Below, one piece after another: positions 6,854 through 12,787 of a DNA stretch of 16,469 nucleotides (the first letter of the stretch is position 1; every line of letters begins with the position of its first letter). The position numbers and the translations under genes were made by a program. The stretch is from Nanobdellota archaeon (GTDB lineage Archaea > Nanobdellota > Nanobdellia > SCGC-AAA011-G17 > GW2011-AR17). The notes under the pieces are model-generated. The model saw only the letters and a program-made list of their open reading frames with translations. It did not search any database and was not told where the DNA came from. The stretch spans positions 1-16,469 of the forward strand of contig JASEIA010000029.1 in NCBI GenBank assembly GCA_030018575.1, read 5' to 3'.

Positions 6854-7257
6854 GATTGTGCAGCGCATGCCTTTTGGGTGTTAATTGCAAGTATGACGGA
6901 AAGAACAATGCAAACAGGAAAGTGATTGCTTTGGCAAAGAAAGAAGTTCTTATTCCTGTCTGCCCAGAGCAGCTTGGAGGGCTTTCCACTCCCCGCGAGC
7001 CGATGGAATTAAGGAATGGAAGAGCAGTTACTGCCTCTGGAAAGGATGTTACAAGGCAGATGCAGAAAGGCGCCTTTGAAGTGTTAAAGATAGCAAAGCT
7101 TTACAAGGTAAAAGAAGCAATACTCAAGCAGAGAAGCCCGTCCTGCGGTTTTGGGGAATTGAAATTATTGTCAGGAGAGGTTGTGAAAGGCAATGGGATT
7201 GCTGCTGACTTATTGCGCAAGAATAAAATAAAAATAATATCAGAAGAAATGCTTTAG
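6850..7257 (+). CDS. DUF523 family protein, TudS-like
   Basis: A 135-residue protein with conserved cysteines C4, C7 and C13 in CSACLLGVNCKYDG, C38 in PVCPEQLGG, and C99 in RSPSCGFG, the hallmarks of DUF523. A characterised member of the family, TudS, is a [4Fe-4S] enzyme that removes sulfur from thiouracil; whether this protein shares that activity is inference. The ATG overlaps the exporter stop (ATGA) and is preceded by AAGGAGGG, a strong ribosome-binding site, which decides this start over an in-frame upstream one. Its 3' end overlaps that of convergent thiI by three bases. Its neighbour makes 4-thiouridine, so a shared sulfur or thionucleobase role is suggestive. Confidence 0.88.
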   Translation: MRLCSACLLGVNCKYDGKNNANRKVIALAKKEVLIPVCPEQLGGLSTPREPMELRNGRAVTASGKDVTRQMQKGAFEVLKIAKLYKVKEAILKQRSPSCGFGELKLLSGEVVKGNGIAADLLRKNKIKIISEEML

Positions 7258-8408
7258 AATTGCATTACTTCTGCTTTTTTCACAGCTTCTGAGACAAGCG
7301 CATCTGCATCAAAATTATTTTCAGCTGATTTTAACATTCCAATATTTCCCCTCAGCATCGGGTGCTTTGGAAGGAAATAGCTGCAGCAGTCGCCGTACGG
7401 CTCCTTTGATATTTCAGAAGTTTTAATTTTAACTGCAATGTCAATTATTTCCTGCTTGTCCATGCCTATCAGGGGGGCAAGTATGGGCTTTTCTGAACCA
7501 AAATATGTCGCCTCCAGGTTTTCAATTGTCTGCGAAGCAACCTGGGACATTGAATCCCCCACAATAATAAATTTTGCCCTGCATATCTCAGCTATCCTTG
7601 CAGCTATTTTCAGCATGAACCGCCTGTAAACAAGCATCCTCAGTCTTGAGTTTGCATTTATTATAATCTCTTTCTGTATTTTCCCAAACGGGACCATAAA
7701 CAGCCTTGTCTTTGGCTGAAAATCAGACAGGCATTGCGCAAGCCGCTCTATCTTGCCCTTTACAGAGCTGGATGCAATATTCTGGTTGTGGCAGTGCACA
7801 AGAATAACCTCGCATCCCCTTTTCATCATCATGTAGGCTGCGACAGGGCTGTCAAAGCCGCCTGAGATTAATGCAACGACCTTCTGCCTCGGGTCTATGG
7901 GAAGCCCGCCAATCCCTTCTGTCTCCTCAATAGAAACATAAGCATTCCTGTTTCCAATCTCAACCTTAACCAGAATGTCTGGATTTTTCATGCTGACCCG
8001 CCTGTCATAGCTTTCAAGGATTATCCCGCCTATTTCCTTGTTCAATTCCAGCGAGCCTGTGCCGAAATTCTTGTTATACCTCCTGGTGCCAACCTTGAAG
8101 CTTGCGAATGTTTTGCCTTTAAGCATTTCAACAGCGCATTTTCCTATCTCATTTATGCCTAATTTGCATGCTGCTGCAAACGAAAATGAGGAAATGCCTG
8201 GCATTCTCGCAAGAATTGTTCTTAATTTTTCAATGTCTGTGCCGGGCTTTAAGCCAAGCAGGATGTAGCCAAAATCACGCCTGTATTCGCCTATGAGCCC
8301 TTTTGCTTTTGCAGTTATGTTTTTCACCAGCAGCCTCTCAAAAGTGCCCCTGTTGCTGCCCTTGATTCCTATTTCAGCGTAATGCACCATCACGGTGTCG
8401 TATTCCAT
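7254..8408 (-). CDS. thiI: tRNA 4-thiouridine sulfurtransferase ThiI
   Basis: A 384-residue ThiI. The N-terminal ferredoxin-like segment (HYAEIGIKGSNRGTFERLL, 9-27) and a THUMP domain (about 60-165) bind tRNA; the PP-loop SGGFDSPVA (182-190) binds ATP for adenylating U8 of tRNA. GDSMSQVASQT and the Cys pair in GDCCSYFLPKHP (C341, C342) are family signatures. There is no C-terminal rhodanese domain, as is usual in archaea, so sulfur must be delivered otherwise; no CxxC appears in the PP-loop domain. A TATA box 26 nt before the ATG predicts a leaderless mRNA. The tRNA-Tyr of this window has T (U in the RNA) at position 8 and is a possible substrate. Confidence 0.94.
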   Translation of the reverse strand: MEYDTVMVHYAEIGIKGSNRGTFERLLVKNITAKAKGLIGEYRRDFGYILLGLKPGTDIEKLRTILARMPGISSFSFAAACKLGINEIGKCAVEMLKGKTFASFKVGTRRYNKNFGTGSLELNKEIGGIILESYDRRVSMKNPDILVKVEIGNRNAYVSIEETEGIGGLPIDPRQKVVALISGGFDSPVAAYMMMKRGCEVILVHCHNQNIASSSVKGKIERLAQCLSDFQPKTRLFMVPFGKIQKEIIINANSRLRMLVYRRFMLKIAARIAEICRAKFIIVGDSMSQVASQTIENLEATYFGSEKPILAPLIGMDKQEIIDIAVKIKTSEISKEPYGDCCSYFLPKHPMLRGNIGMLKSAENNFDADALVSEAVKKAEVMQF

Positions 8409-8429
8409 GAGATAGCCTTGCTATGAGGG

Positions 8430-8438
8430 GTTTATAAT
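8430..8438 (-). promoter_or_regulatory. TATA box of thiI
   Basis: Minus-strand ATTATAAAC is centred about 26 nt before the thiI ATG. Its upstream edge touches the start of the hairpin repeat pair. Confidence 0.6.
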
Positions 8439-8527
8439 AGTTTCTGCGAGCATCAGCAGGAACCTTCGAACGTAGTGAGAATAGTTTCTGAAACGCGGTT
8501 TCAGGAACCATTCAAACGTTAGTGAGA
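8437..8527. repeat. Tandem pair of hairpin-forming repeats
   Basis: Two imperfect copies, 8437-8480 (44 nt) and 8481-8527 (47 nt), both begin ATAGTTTCTG and contain CAGGAACC, then TTCGAACGTAGTGAGA or TTCAAACGTTAGTGAGA. In each copy the start pairs with the middle: GTTTCTGC with GCAGGAAC in copy 1, and GTTTCTGAAAC with GTTTCAGGAAC in copy 2. The loop and the lower stem differ while pairing is kept. They lie in the divergent gap between thiI and the membrane-protein gene. Confidence 0.7.
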
Positions 8528-8548
8528 CTGCTTTTCCAACACAAAAGC

Positions 8549-8556
8549 ATTAAAAG
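8549..8556 (+). promoter_or_regulatory. TATA box (ATTAAAAG) of the small membrane protein gene
   Basis: ATTAAAAG is centred about 26 nt before the ATG at 8579. The same octamer stands before the next two genes. Confidence 0.55.
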
Positions 8557-8578
8557 AAAATATTCCATTAATAATCAT

Positions 8579-8884
8579 ATGAATATACTGCCAAAAACTA
8601 ATGCAGGGAAATGGGCGGTGAGGCTTTTACTTGTTTTCATAGGATTCTTCATCTTCATGCAGGCATTGGTTATGTTAGGGCAGGAAGGAGGGGAAACATT
8701 CTCTGACAATTTATACCTTTTGTTAACATTTTTGTCAATGGCGCTTTCAGGCGTTTCCGCATTTGCAACTTCTGCCATTGCAATTATCAGGAAAGAAAGG
8801 GCATTGCTTGTTTTACTTGCCGCCTTTATCGGGCTATTGTTTGCTTTGTTATTATTGGGAGAGAATTTTGGGCAGGCGCATTAG
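8579..8884 (+). CDS. Small three-helix membrane protein, function unknown
   Basis: A 101-residue protein with three hydrophobic segments, about residues 13-34 (WAVRLLLVFIGFFIFMQAL), 45-69 (LYLLLTFLSMALSGVSAFATS) and 76-94 (LLVLLAAFIGLLFALLLLG), joined by short charged loops (GQEGGETFSDN and RKERA). No domain is recognised. The frame extends upstream to a GTG at 8522, but the TATA box at 8549-8556 and its spacing favour the ATG at 8579, giving a leaderless mRNA. It is not visibly coupled to the next gene, which has its own promoter. It lies downstream of the hairpin repeat pair. Confidence 0.7.
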   Translation: MNILPKTNAGKWAVRLLLVFIGFFIFMQALVMLGQEGGETFSDNLYLLLTFLSMALSGVSAFATSAIAIIRKERALLVLLAAFIGLLFALLLLGENFGQAH

Positions 8885-8896
8885 CCAACCGCAACA

Positions 8897-8925
8897 ATTA
8901 AAAGGCTGGTTGCCTTCTGGTTTAT
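8897..8925 (+). promoter_or_regulatory. Promoter of the GNAT gene (ATTAAAAG with GCCTTCTG block)
   Basis: ATTAAAAG at 8897-8904 is centred about 26 nt before the ATG. It is followed by GCCTTCTG and TTT, then ATGAATGACG. The deaminase promoter has the same order and nearly the same spacing. Confidence 0.6.
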
Positions 8926-9438
8926 ATGAATGACGGAATAATAATCAGAAAAGCAAAAAAAGGCGATGAAATAGGCATTAGGAATATGATAAGATATGCA
9001 CTTAGCATAAAGGCATGGCCTTATGTTGCAATGATAAAATATACAAAAAAGAAATTTGGACAATTAAAAAAAGCTATTTTCTCAAAACAAGACATTGTCT
9101 TTTTTGTTGCAGAAGATACAGAAAAGAAGAAGATTGCAGGAGTTTCCAATTATTCATTCCGTAAAGGAAGCAGGCTGCGGCATAGTATTGATATGGGCTG
9201 GAGCATTCATCCTTATTATATACAAAAAGGCATTGGGACAAGGCTTCTTAATGCCATTCTTGAACATGCAAAAAAGAATGGATACAAAAGAGCAGAGGCA
9301 GAGGCTGCTGTTGAGAACAAGGCATCTGTAAAGCTTGCATTGAGATGCGGCTTTAAGATTGAAGGACGAAAGAAAAAAGCCCTCCTCCTCGATGATGGAA
9401 GAATGATTGACACTTACGTGTTTGGAAAGCTTCTTTAA
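8926..9438 (+). CDS. GNAT family N-acetyltransferase
   Basis: A 170-residue protein with the GNAT fold. The acetyl-CoA pyrophosphate loop is QKGIGTRLLNAILEHAKKNGY (100-120), matching Q/RxxGxG/A. The preceding strand (IDMGWSIHPYY) and the later ENKASVKLALRCGFKIEGR (136-154) are typical of RimI/PhnO-like members, where the latter holds the conserved Asn and the GF-x-xEG turn. It transfers an acetyl group from acetyl-CoA to an amine, perhaps a protein N-terminus or a small molecule; the substrate cannot be told. The start is supported by the promoter spacing and leaderless layout. It is followed after 42 nt by the deaminase, which has a look-alike promoter. Confidence 0.88.
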   Translation: MNDGIIIRKAKKGDEIGIRNMIRYALSIKAWPYVAMIKYTKKKFGQLKKAIFSKQDIVFFVAEDTEKKKIAGVSNYSFRKGSRLRHSIDMGWSIHPYYIQKGIGTRLLNAILEHAKKNGYKRAEAEAAVENKASVKLALRCGFKIEGRKKKALLLDDGRMIDTYVFGKLL

Positions 9439-9450
9439 AGCATAGAAAAC

Positions 9451-9480
9451 ATTAAAAGAGCATCCGCCTTCTGTTTTGGT
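9451..9480 (+). promoter_or_regulatory. Promoter of the deaminase gene, similar to the GNAT promoter
   Basis: ATTAAAAG at 9451-9458, GCCTTCTG at 9466-9473, TTTT, then ATGAATGACG from 9481. The TATA centre is 26-27 nt before the ATG. Confidence 0.6.
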
Positions 9481-9948
9481 ATGAATGACGAAGATTTCAT
9501 GCGATTGGCAATCAAGAAAACAATCCAAGGCATAAGAAAGGGCCAGACGCCATTCGGCGCTTGCATTGTGAAGAACGGGAAAGTAGTTGTCTGCGAGCAT
9601 AATGTCGTATGGAAAGAGGGAAATCCTGTGATGCATGCTGAAGTCCATGCAATAAGGCAGGCAAGCAGGAAGCTGAAAACAATTGACTTGTCAGGATGCG
9701 TTATATATTCCACTACAGAGCCGTGCCCTATGTGCTATTCTGCAGTACATTGGGCAAGAATCAAGAAAATAGTGTACGGCGCGTCAATCGCAGATGCAAA
9801 GAAAGCGGGCTTTAATGAGCTGCAAATTTCTGACAAGACAATGAAAAGATTAGCAAAAGACAAGATAGGGATTGAAAGCGGGCTTTTGAAGAAAGAATGT
9901 GTTGAATTGTTTAAGATATGGAAGAAACACAAGGGAAAAGCTTACTGA
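9481..9948 (+). CDS. Zinc-dependent nucleobase/nucleoside deaminase, guanine deaminase-like
   Basis: A 155-residue cytidine-deaminase-fold protein. MHAEVHAIR (51-59) supplies zinc ligand H52 and proton shuttle E54, and EPCPMC (80-85) supplies C82 and C85. TPFGACIVKNGKVV is the typical first strand. The C-terminal part (ADAKKAGFNELQISD) resembles the bacterial-type guanine deaminase group rather than the tRNA adenosine deaminase TadA, so conversion of guanine to xanthine is the leading guess; another base or nucleoside is possible. The start follows from the promoter spacing. A T-run follows the stop. It is tail-to-tail with the Lrp-like gene. Confidence 0.88.
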   Translation: MNDEDFMRLAIKKTIQGIRKGQTPFGACIVKNGKVVVCEHNVVWKEGNPVMHAEVHAIRQASRKLKTIDLSGCVIYSTTEPCPMCYSAVHWARIKKIVYGASIADAKKAGFNELQISDKTMKRLAKDKIGIESGLLKKECVELFKIWKKHKGKAY

Positions 9949-9959
9949 AGGATTTCCGG

Positions 9960-9972
9960 TTTTTTCTTTTTG
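9960..9972 (+). terminator. T-run terminator after the deaminase gene
   Basis: TTTTTTTCTTTTT starts 11 nt after the stop codon, in the gap between convergent genes. This is the kind of tract at which archaeal RNA polymerase stops. Confidence 0.55.
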
Positions 9973-10017
9973 CTTTATATACAATTTTCAGAAGTTTTGC
10001 AGGAATTTTCTCAGGCG

Positions 10018-10479
10018 CTAGAAGGAATACTCCTCAAACTTATAGACATTCAAATTAATGACAGACTTCCAGTCAGCGATTATATTCTTGAACCTGTGCC
10101 TTATCTCCCTGAATAATGAGTCCATCTCCTGCGTGTTTTTTGCTATCAATACGCAGGTAATGTCAAAATCCCCTAATGTTGTTATCAAAGTTGTAACATT
10201 CTTATGAGCCTTGAGATAAGATGTGAATTTTGCAAGCTCTTCCTCGCTGATATTGTGGAGCTTTATCTGGACGTTTGCTATGAAGCCATAGCCAGCTGAT
10301 TTCGGCTCGATAAAGGCGCCGAACTTGGATATAATGCCATTCTTCCTTAATTTTTCAATCCTTTTCTTTGTTGAGTCAATGGAAAGGCCGATTTGCTTTG
10401 CCAAAATCTTCAGCTGTTCCCTGCTGTTTTTCTGCAATAAAAGCAGGAGATGCTTGTCTTTTGAATCCATATTTTCCAT
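10018..10479 (-). CDS. Lrp/AsnC family transcriptional regulator
   Basis: A 153-residue protein with an N-terminal helix-turn-helix (about 5-55; REQLKILAKQIGLSIDSTKKRIEKLRKNGII) and a C-terminal RAM-type ligand/oligomerisation domain (about 65-145; NVTTLITTLGDFDITCVLIA is characteristic). Such proteins form dimers to octamers and repress or activate genes, often in response to amino acids. It begins one base after the stop of the MNT gene of module A, so it is probably the third gene of that operon and may regulate it. An Lrp protein in this position is unusual for an MNT-HEPN pair. M4 is an alternative start. Confidence 0.9.
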   Translation of the reverse strand: MENMDSKDKHLLLLLQKNSREQLKILAKQIGLSIDSTKKRIEKLRKNGIISKFGAFIEPKSAGYGFIANVQIKLHNISEEELAKFTSYLKAHKNVTTLITTLGDFDITCVLIAKNTQEMDSLFREIRHRFKNIIADWKSVINLNVYKFEEYSF

Positions 10480-10480
10480 A

Positions 10481-11086
10481 TCAGCCAGTCTCCATGCTTC
10501 TTACAAAATATTCAGCTCCCTTTACCAAAAGCCGCTGCGCGGGTGTCTTAAGGGTCATTATCGACGGCTCCTTATTCTTAATCATGTCATGAAATTCTTC
10601 TTCTGTCAGGATAAGCGGATTGACTGTCTTTCCCAGAACCGTGGAAAGCCGGGATGCATTCCTGATTATTTCCTTGTTTTTCTGCTTGGCAACCAAAAGC
10701 AAGTCAATATCGCTTTTTTCAGCAAATGCAAGCCGCGCATAGCTCCCAAAAAGGCAGCATAGGATTATATTCTCTTCTGAAAACAGGTTTCTTATATGCT
10801 TTATTGCTGAATTAACTTTCTTATTGCCTGTATTCAGCCTGTATCGCTCAATCAATCCTGCTAATTCAAGATAAGATTCCTGGTTTTTATCAATTGACAG
10901 GAGGATGGTTTTGCCTGCTTTTTTTTCGTTAAGCAAATATTTTATTCCTGATAATGACCTCTTCACGCTGAAGGGATGCAATTTCGTGCGCCTTGCGATA
11001 TCCAAAAGGTGCGTTTCCCCTGCCTCGTATATTGCTTTCAGCAAGTCTATCTTGTTTTTTGTGAGAGGGATAAGCTTTTCTATCAT
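10481..11086 (-). CDS. Module A antitoxin-like protein: winged helix fused to minimal nucleotidyltransferase (MNT)
   Basis: A 201-residue protein. The N-terminal part (about 10-65; THLLDIARRTKLHPFSVKRSLSGIKYL) is a winged helix-turn-helix. The C-terminal part is an MNT domain with FGSYARLAFAEKSDIDLLLVA: the nucleotide motif G114-S115 and metal ligands D126 and D128. The usual third acidic residue is not obvious (VNPLIL, 155-160). In characterised MntA-HepT pairs the MNT enzyme neutralises the HEPN toxin by adding AMP to a tyrosine; the same role here is inferred. The start overlaps the HEPN stop by four bases, and the HTH suggests it may also bind its own promoter. Confidence 0.88.
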   Translation of the reverse strand: MIEKLIPLTKNKIDLLKAIYEAGETHLLDIARRTKLHPFSVKRSLSGIKYLLNEKKAGKTILLSIDKNQESYLELAGLIERYRLNTGNKKVNSAIKHIRNLFSEENIILCCLFGSYARLAFAEKSDIDLLLVAKQKNKEIIRNASRLSTVLGKTVNPLILTEEEFHDMIKNKEPSIMTLKTPAQRLLVKGAEYFVRSMETG

Positions 11087-11580
11087 TCTATCTCTCCCAG
11101 CAGGCGGATTAATTCCCGCACTTCATCAATTATCCTGTCTGCAGGGGTTTTGATATTCCTTAGGGCTTTCGGCAGGTAGAGATAATTGTTTCTGCTTATC
11201 CTGATATTGGCTATTTCCTCAAAAAAGGATTCATTGGGGGAAATTTCAGCAAAGAACTTGTCCTTTTTTTTCAGCATATCGTGGATTTTTCTTAGAGAAT
11301 CCTCGGGGATAATCTTATCGTAAAGAAGGGCAGTTATTATGCAATTATGGTCTTTTGAATAAAAGCCGAGCTTTTTTACAAGGACAGCATTGCACATAAG
11401 GAATAACGCCTGGTAAGCTTTTGTTGCTGCCCATCTTGGGCTTTCTTCTTTTGCCGCGGACTCAAGGTCATCGTAAGCCATCTGCTGGTATTCCCTGTAC
11501 AGCGATTTGTCAATCTTTACAAAAGACTTCCCGCATCTCCTGTAAGAGCGCTCCAATGCCTGCTTTGTCTTTGGAACCAT
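11083..11580 (-). CDS. Module A HEPN domain protein (toxin-like)
   Basis: A 165-residue all-helical HEPN protein. Residues about 30-85 (DDLESAAKEESPRWAATKAY, ALFLMCNAVLVKKLGFYSKDH) form the paired helices, and IRISRNNYLY (127-136) is the active-site helix. Classic HepT ribonucleases have R-x4-6-H; here Arg130-Asn131 is followed by Tyr133 and Tyr135 with no His, as in many archaeal relatives, so RNase activity is not assured. The tyrosines are plausible AMPylation targets for the partner. It is the first gene of module A. Its ATG lies just downstream of a 16-bp palindrome and TATA-rich repeats, suggesting autoregulation. Confidence 0.82.
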   Translation of the reverse strand: MVPKTKQALERSYRRCGKSFVKIDKSLYREYQQMAYDDLESAAKEESPRWAATKAYQALFLMCNAVLVKKLGFYSKDHNCIITALLYDKIIPEDSLRKIHDMLKKKDKFFAEISPNESFFEEIANIRISRNNYLYLPKALRNIKTPADRIIDEVRELIRLLGEIE

Positions 11581-11591
11581 TATGCACCTTT

Positions 11592-11624
11592 ATGTGTATA
11601 TATATACACGTTAATGTGTATATA
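11592..11624 (-). promoter_or_regulatory. Promoter/operator of module A: 16-bp palindrome plus a repeated half-site
   Basis: GTGTATATATATACAC (11594-11609) is a perfect palindrome. GTGTATATA recurs at 11616-11624, exactly 22 bp further on, about two helical turns. On the minus strand the outer copy reads TTATATACAC and can serve as a TATA box. A dimeric repressor binding here would block TBP, and the MNT winged helix or the Lrp protein is a candidate. Confidence 0.55.
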
Positions 11625-11670
11625 AGCATTTCTATTTCTGCAAAAGCCCCTTGCCCTTGCTGCCTATATC

Positions 11671-11727
11671 TCGCATATATCTTAATGGTTAAGACAGATA
11701 TATAAATCTTTCGCATTTAGTTAAGAC
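11671..11727 (+). promoter_or_regulatory. Promoter-like region with TCGCAT and GTTAAGACA repeats
   Basis: TCGCAT occurs at 11671 and 11711, and GTTAAGACA at about 11688 and 11719. CTTAATGGTTAAG (11681-11693) is an inverted repeat. Between the copies, TATATAAATC (11699-11708) is a good TATA box. A transcript from it would have a leader of about 135 nt before the membrane-protein ATG. Confidence 0.45.
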
Positions 11728-11786
11728 AAAATGGCAGAAAGGCTTAAAGGATAGTGCATATTATTAACTATAGCGCAATAACAACC

Positions 11787-11864
11787 AGCCGTGCGGGCTT
11801 TAACCTTGCGGAGCGAAGCGACGTGAGGTTTGAAAACGCAGTGAGCAAAGCGCAGGGGGTAAAA
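11787..11864 (+). promoter_or_regulatory. Structured 5' leader of the membrane protein/C39 operon
   Basis: Two stems can form: AGCC/GGCT around GTGCG (11787-11799), and AACCTTGCG (11802-11810) with CGTGAGGTT (11822-11830, two G-U pairs) around an 11-nt loop. The sequence then carries GAAAACGCAGTGAG, like the repeats near 8470 and 8520. GGGGGT (11855-11860) just before the ATG is the ribosome-binding site. No known riboswitch class is recognised. Confidence 0.4.
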
Positions 11865-12209
11865 ATGGAAGACGAATGGAGCTTAGCAGAAAAAATTAAA
11901 TTAGCGCTGATTACAGCAGGAGTAGTTGGCGGGGCATTTTTCTTGGGTTTTGGAATGCGTGAGAAAGGGTTAGATGAGAAAGCTAGAATAGCAATGCCAA
12001 AAGCAGCATATTCTGTTCCCGACTTAAACCAGGACAGCATAGATGATTTTGTCATAGAAAGAAATGACAGTCACAAGTATCCTCTTTTTGGAATACGAGA
12101 AGGAGACAAGCTGATTTACCTGCCTGCTTCTGAAATGGAAGAAAGGCAGAAAGACGCAGTAATAAAAGTGGATTATGAAAGAATTGAGGATTTGCTGAAC
12201 AAACAATGA
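11865..12209 (+). CDS. Small membrane-anchored protein, function unknown
   Basis: A 114-residue protein with one hydrophobic segment near the N-terminus (about residues 11-30; IKLALITAGVVGGAFFLGFG). The rest looks soluble and contains PDLNQDSIDDFVIER (about 51-65), an Asp-rich D-N-D-D pattern like one calcium-binding repeat of FG-GAP/VCBS proteins. The frame is open further upstream, but the GGGGGT ribosome-binding site decides for the ATG at 11865. The stop overlaps the next start (ATGA), so it is translationally coupled to the C39-like peptidase homologue. No specific family is recognised. Confidence 0.72.
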   Translation: MEDEWSLAEKIKLALITAGVVGGAFFLGFGMREKGLDEKARIAMPKAAYSVPDLNQDSIDDFVIERNDSHKYPLFGIREGDKLIYLPASEMEERQKDAVIKVDYERIEDLLNKQ

Positions 12210-12766
12210 AAATCCAGCCCTACAAGCAAACAACATCTGAATCATGCCTTGCATGCTGCTTACTTCAATTGAGATATTTCCATACTGGAAAGAAGATTAC
12301 TCAAAAGAATGAAAGAAACATGCTCTTCCATGCATTGAGATACAGCAGAATGGACTTCGTTGCAGGGCACTTGGATTTCTTTGAAAAGCAATTTAGTCTT
12401 AAAACAAGAAGATACGTGCATAATAAGATTCTCTATGAGCTTGTGAAGAATGAATGCAAAACAGATATGCAAATAAGGAAGATTGATATAAATTTCATAA
12501 ATGAGATGACAAAGGCGCAGCTGATAGCCCTGATTCTTGATGCATCGCTCCTGTATAAGCACTTGTATAATATGATTCCTTACCATTATCCGCACTGGAT
12601 TGTTGTTTACGGGAAAGAAAACAATGAATACAGAATCTACGAGCCATGGGAGGGAAAGGAATGCCTTATACCAGAGAGAATATTAAAAGACTCATTGAAA
12701 TCATTCCTCTGCCGCCTTTGGGGCGCGCCGCAGATGATAATCCTAAACCAAAAGCCTTATATATGA
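12206..12766 (+). CDS. Papain-like cysteine peptidase homologue, C39-type
   Basis: A 186-residue protein. The N-terminus KQTTSESCLACCLLQL (7-22) matches the C39-like pattern: Q8 for the oxyanion hole and C14 as nucleophile starting a helix. The second half has YPHWIVVYGKENNEYRIYEPW (128-148), the family's His strand (H130) followed by a turn where Asp is usual but E146 is found. Related domains cleave double-glycine leader peptides in peptide exporters or act as stand-alone peptidases; no transporter is fused here. The Asp-to-Glu change could lower or alter activity. It is coupled by ATGA overlap to the small membrane protein, and its stop codon lies inside the promoter of the MNT-HEPN-HTH genes that begin 22 nt later. 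Confidence 0.68.
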   Translation: MKIQPYKQTTSESCLACCLLQLRYFHTGKKITQKNERNMLFHALRYSRMDFVAGHLDFFEKQFSLKTRRYVHNKILYELVKNECKTDMQIRKIDINFINEMTKAQLIALILDASLLYKHLYNMIPYHYPHWIVVYGKENNEYRIYEPWEGKECLIPERILKDSLKSFLCRLWGAPQMIILNQKPYI

Positions 12767-12783
12767 TGGTATATTATACATCA
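12756..12783 (+). promoter_or_regulatory. Promoter/operator of module B
   Basis: CTTATATAT (12756-12764) is a TATA box centred about 28 nt before the ATG at 12788. Immediately after it lies an imperfect inverted repeat, TGATG-g-TATA and TATACATCA (12764-12783), which overlaps the stop codon of the peptidase-like gene. It is placed where a repressor would cover the transcription start. Confidence 0.5.
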
Positions 12784-12787
12784 ATTG

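Noticed and set aside
9154..9648. 164-residue minus-strand open frame across the GNAT and deaminase genes
   Set aside because: It spans the end of one well-supported gene, a promoter and the start of another, with no coding features of its own.
11421..11705. 94-residue plus-strand frame antisense to HEPN A
   Set aside because: It translates antisense coding sequence and then low-complexity TATA repeats (YIHVNVYISISI), with no support for expression.
11510..11716. 68-residue minus-strand frame starting in the promoter region of module A
   Set aside because: It translates the TATA-rich palindrome region and overlaps the HEPN start in a different frame.
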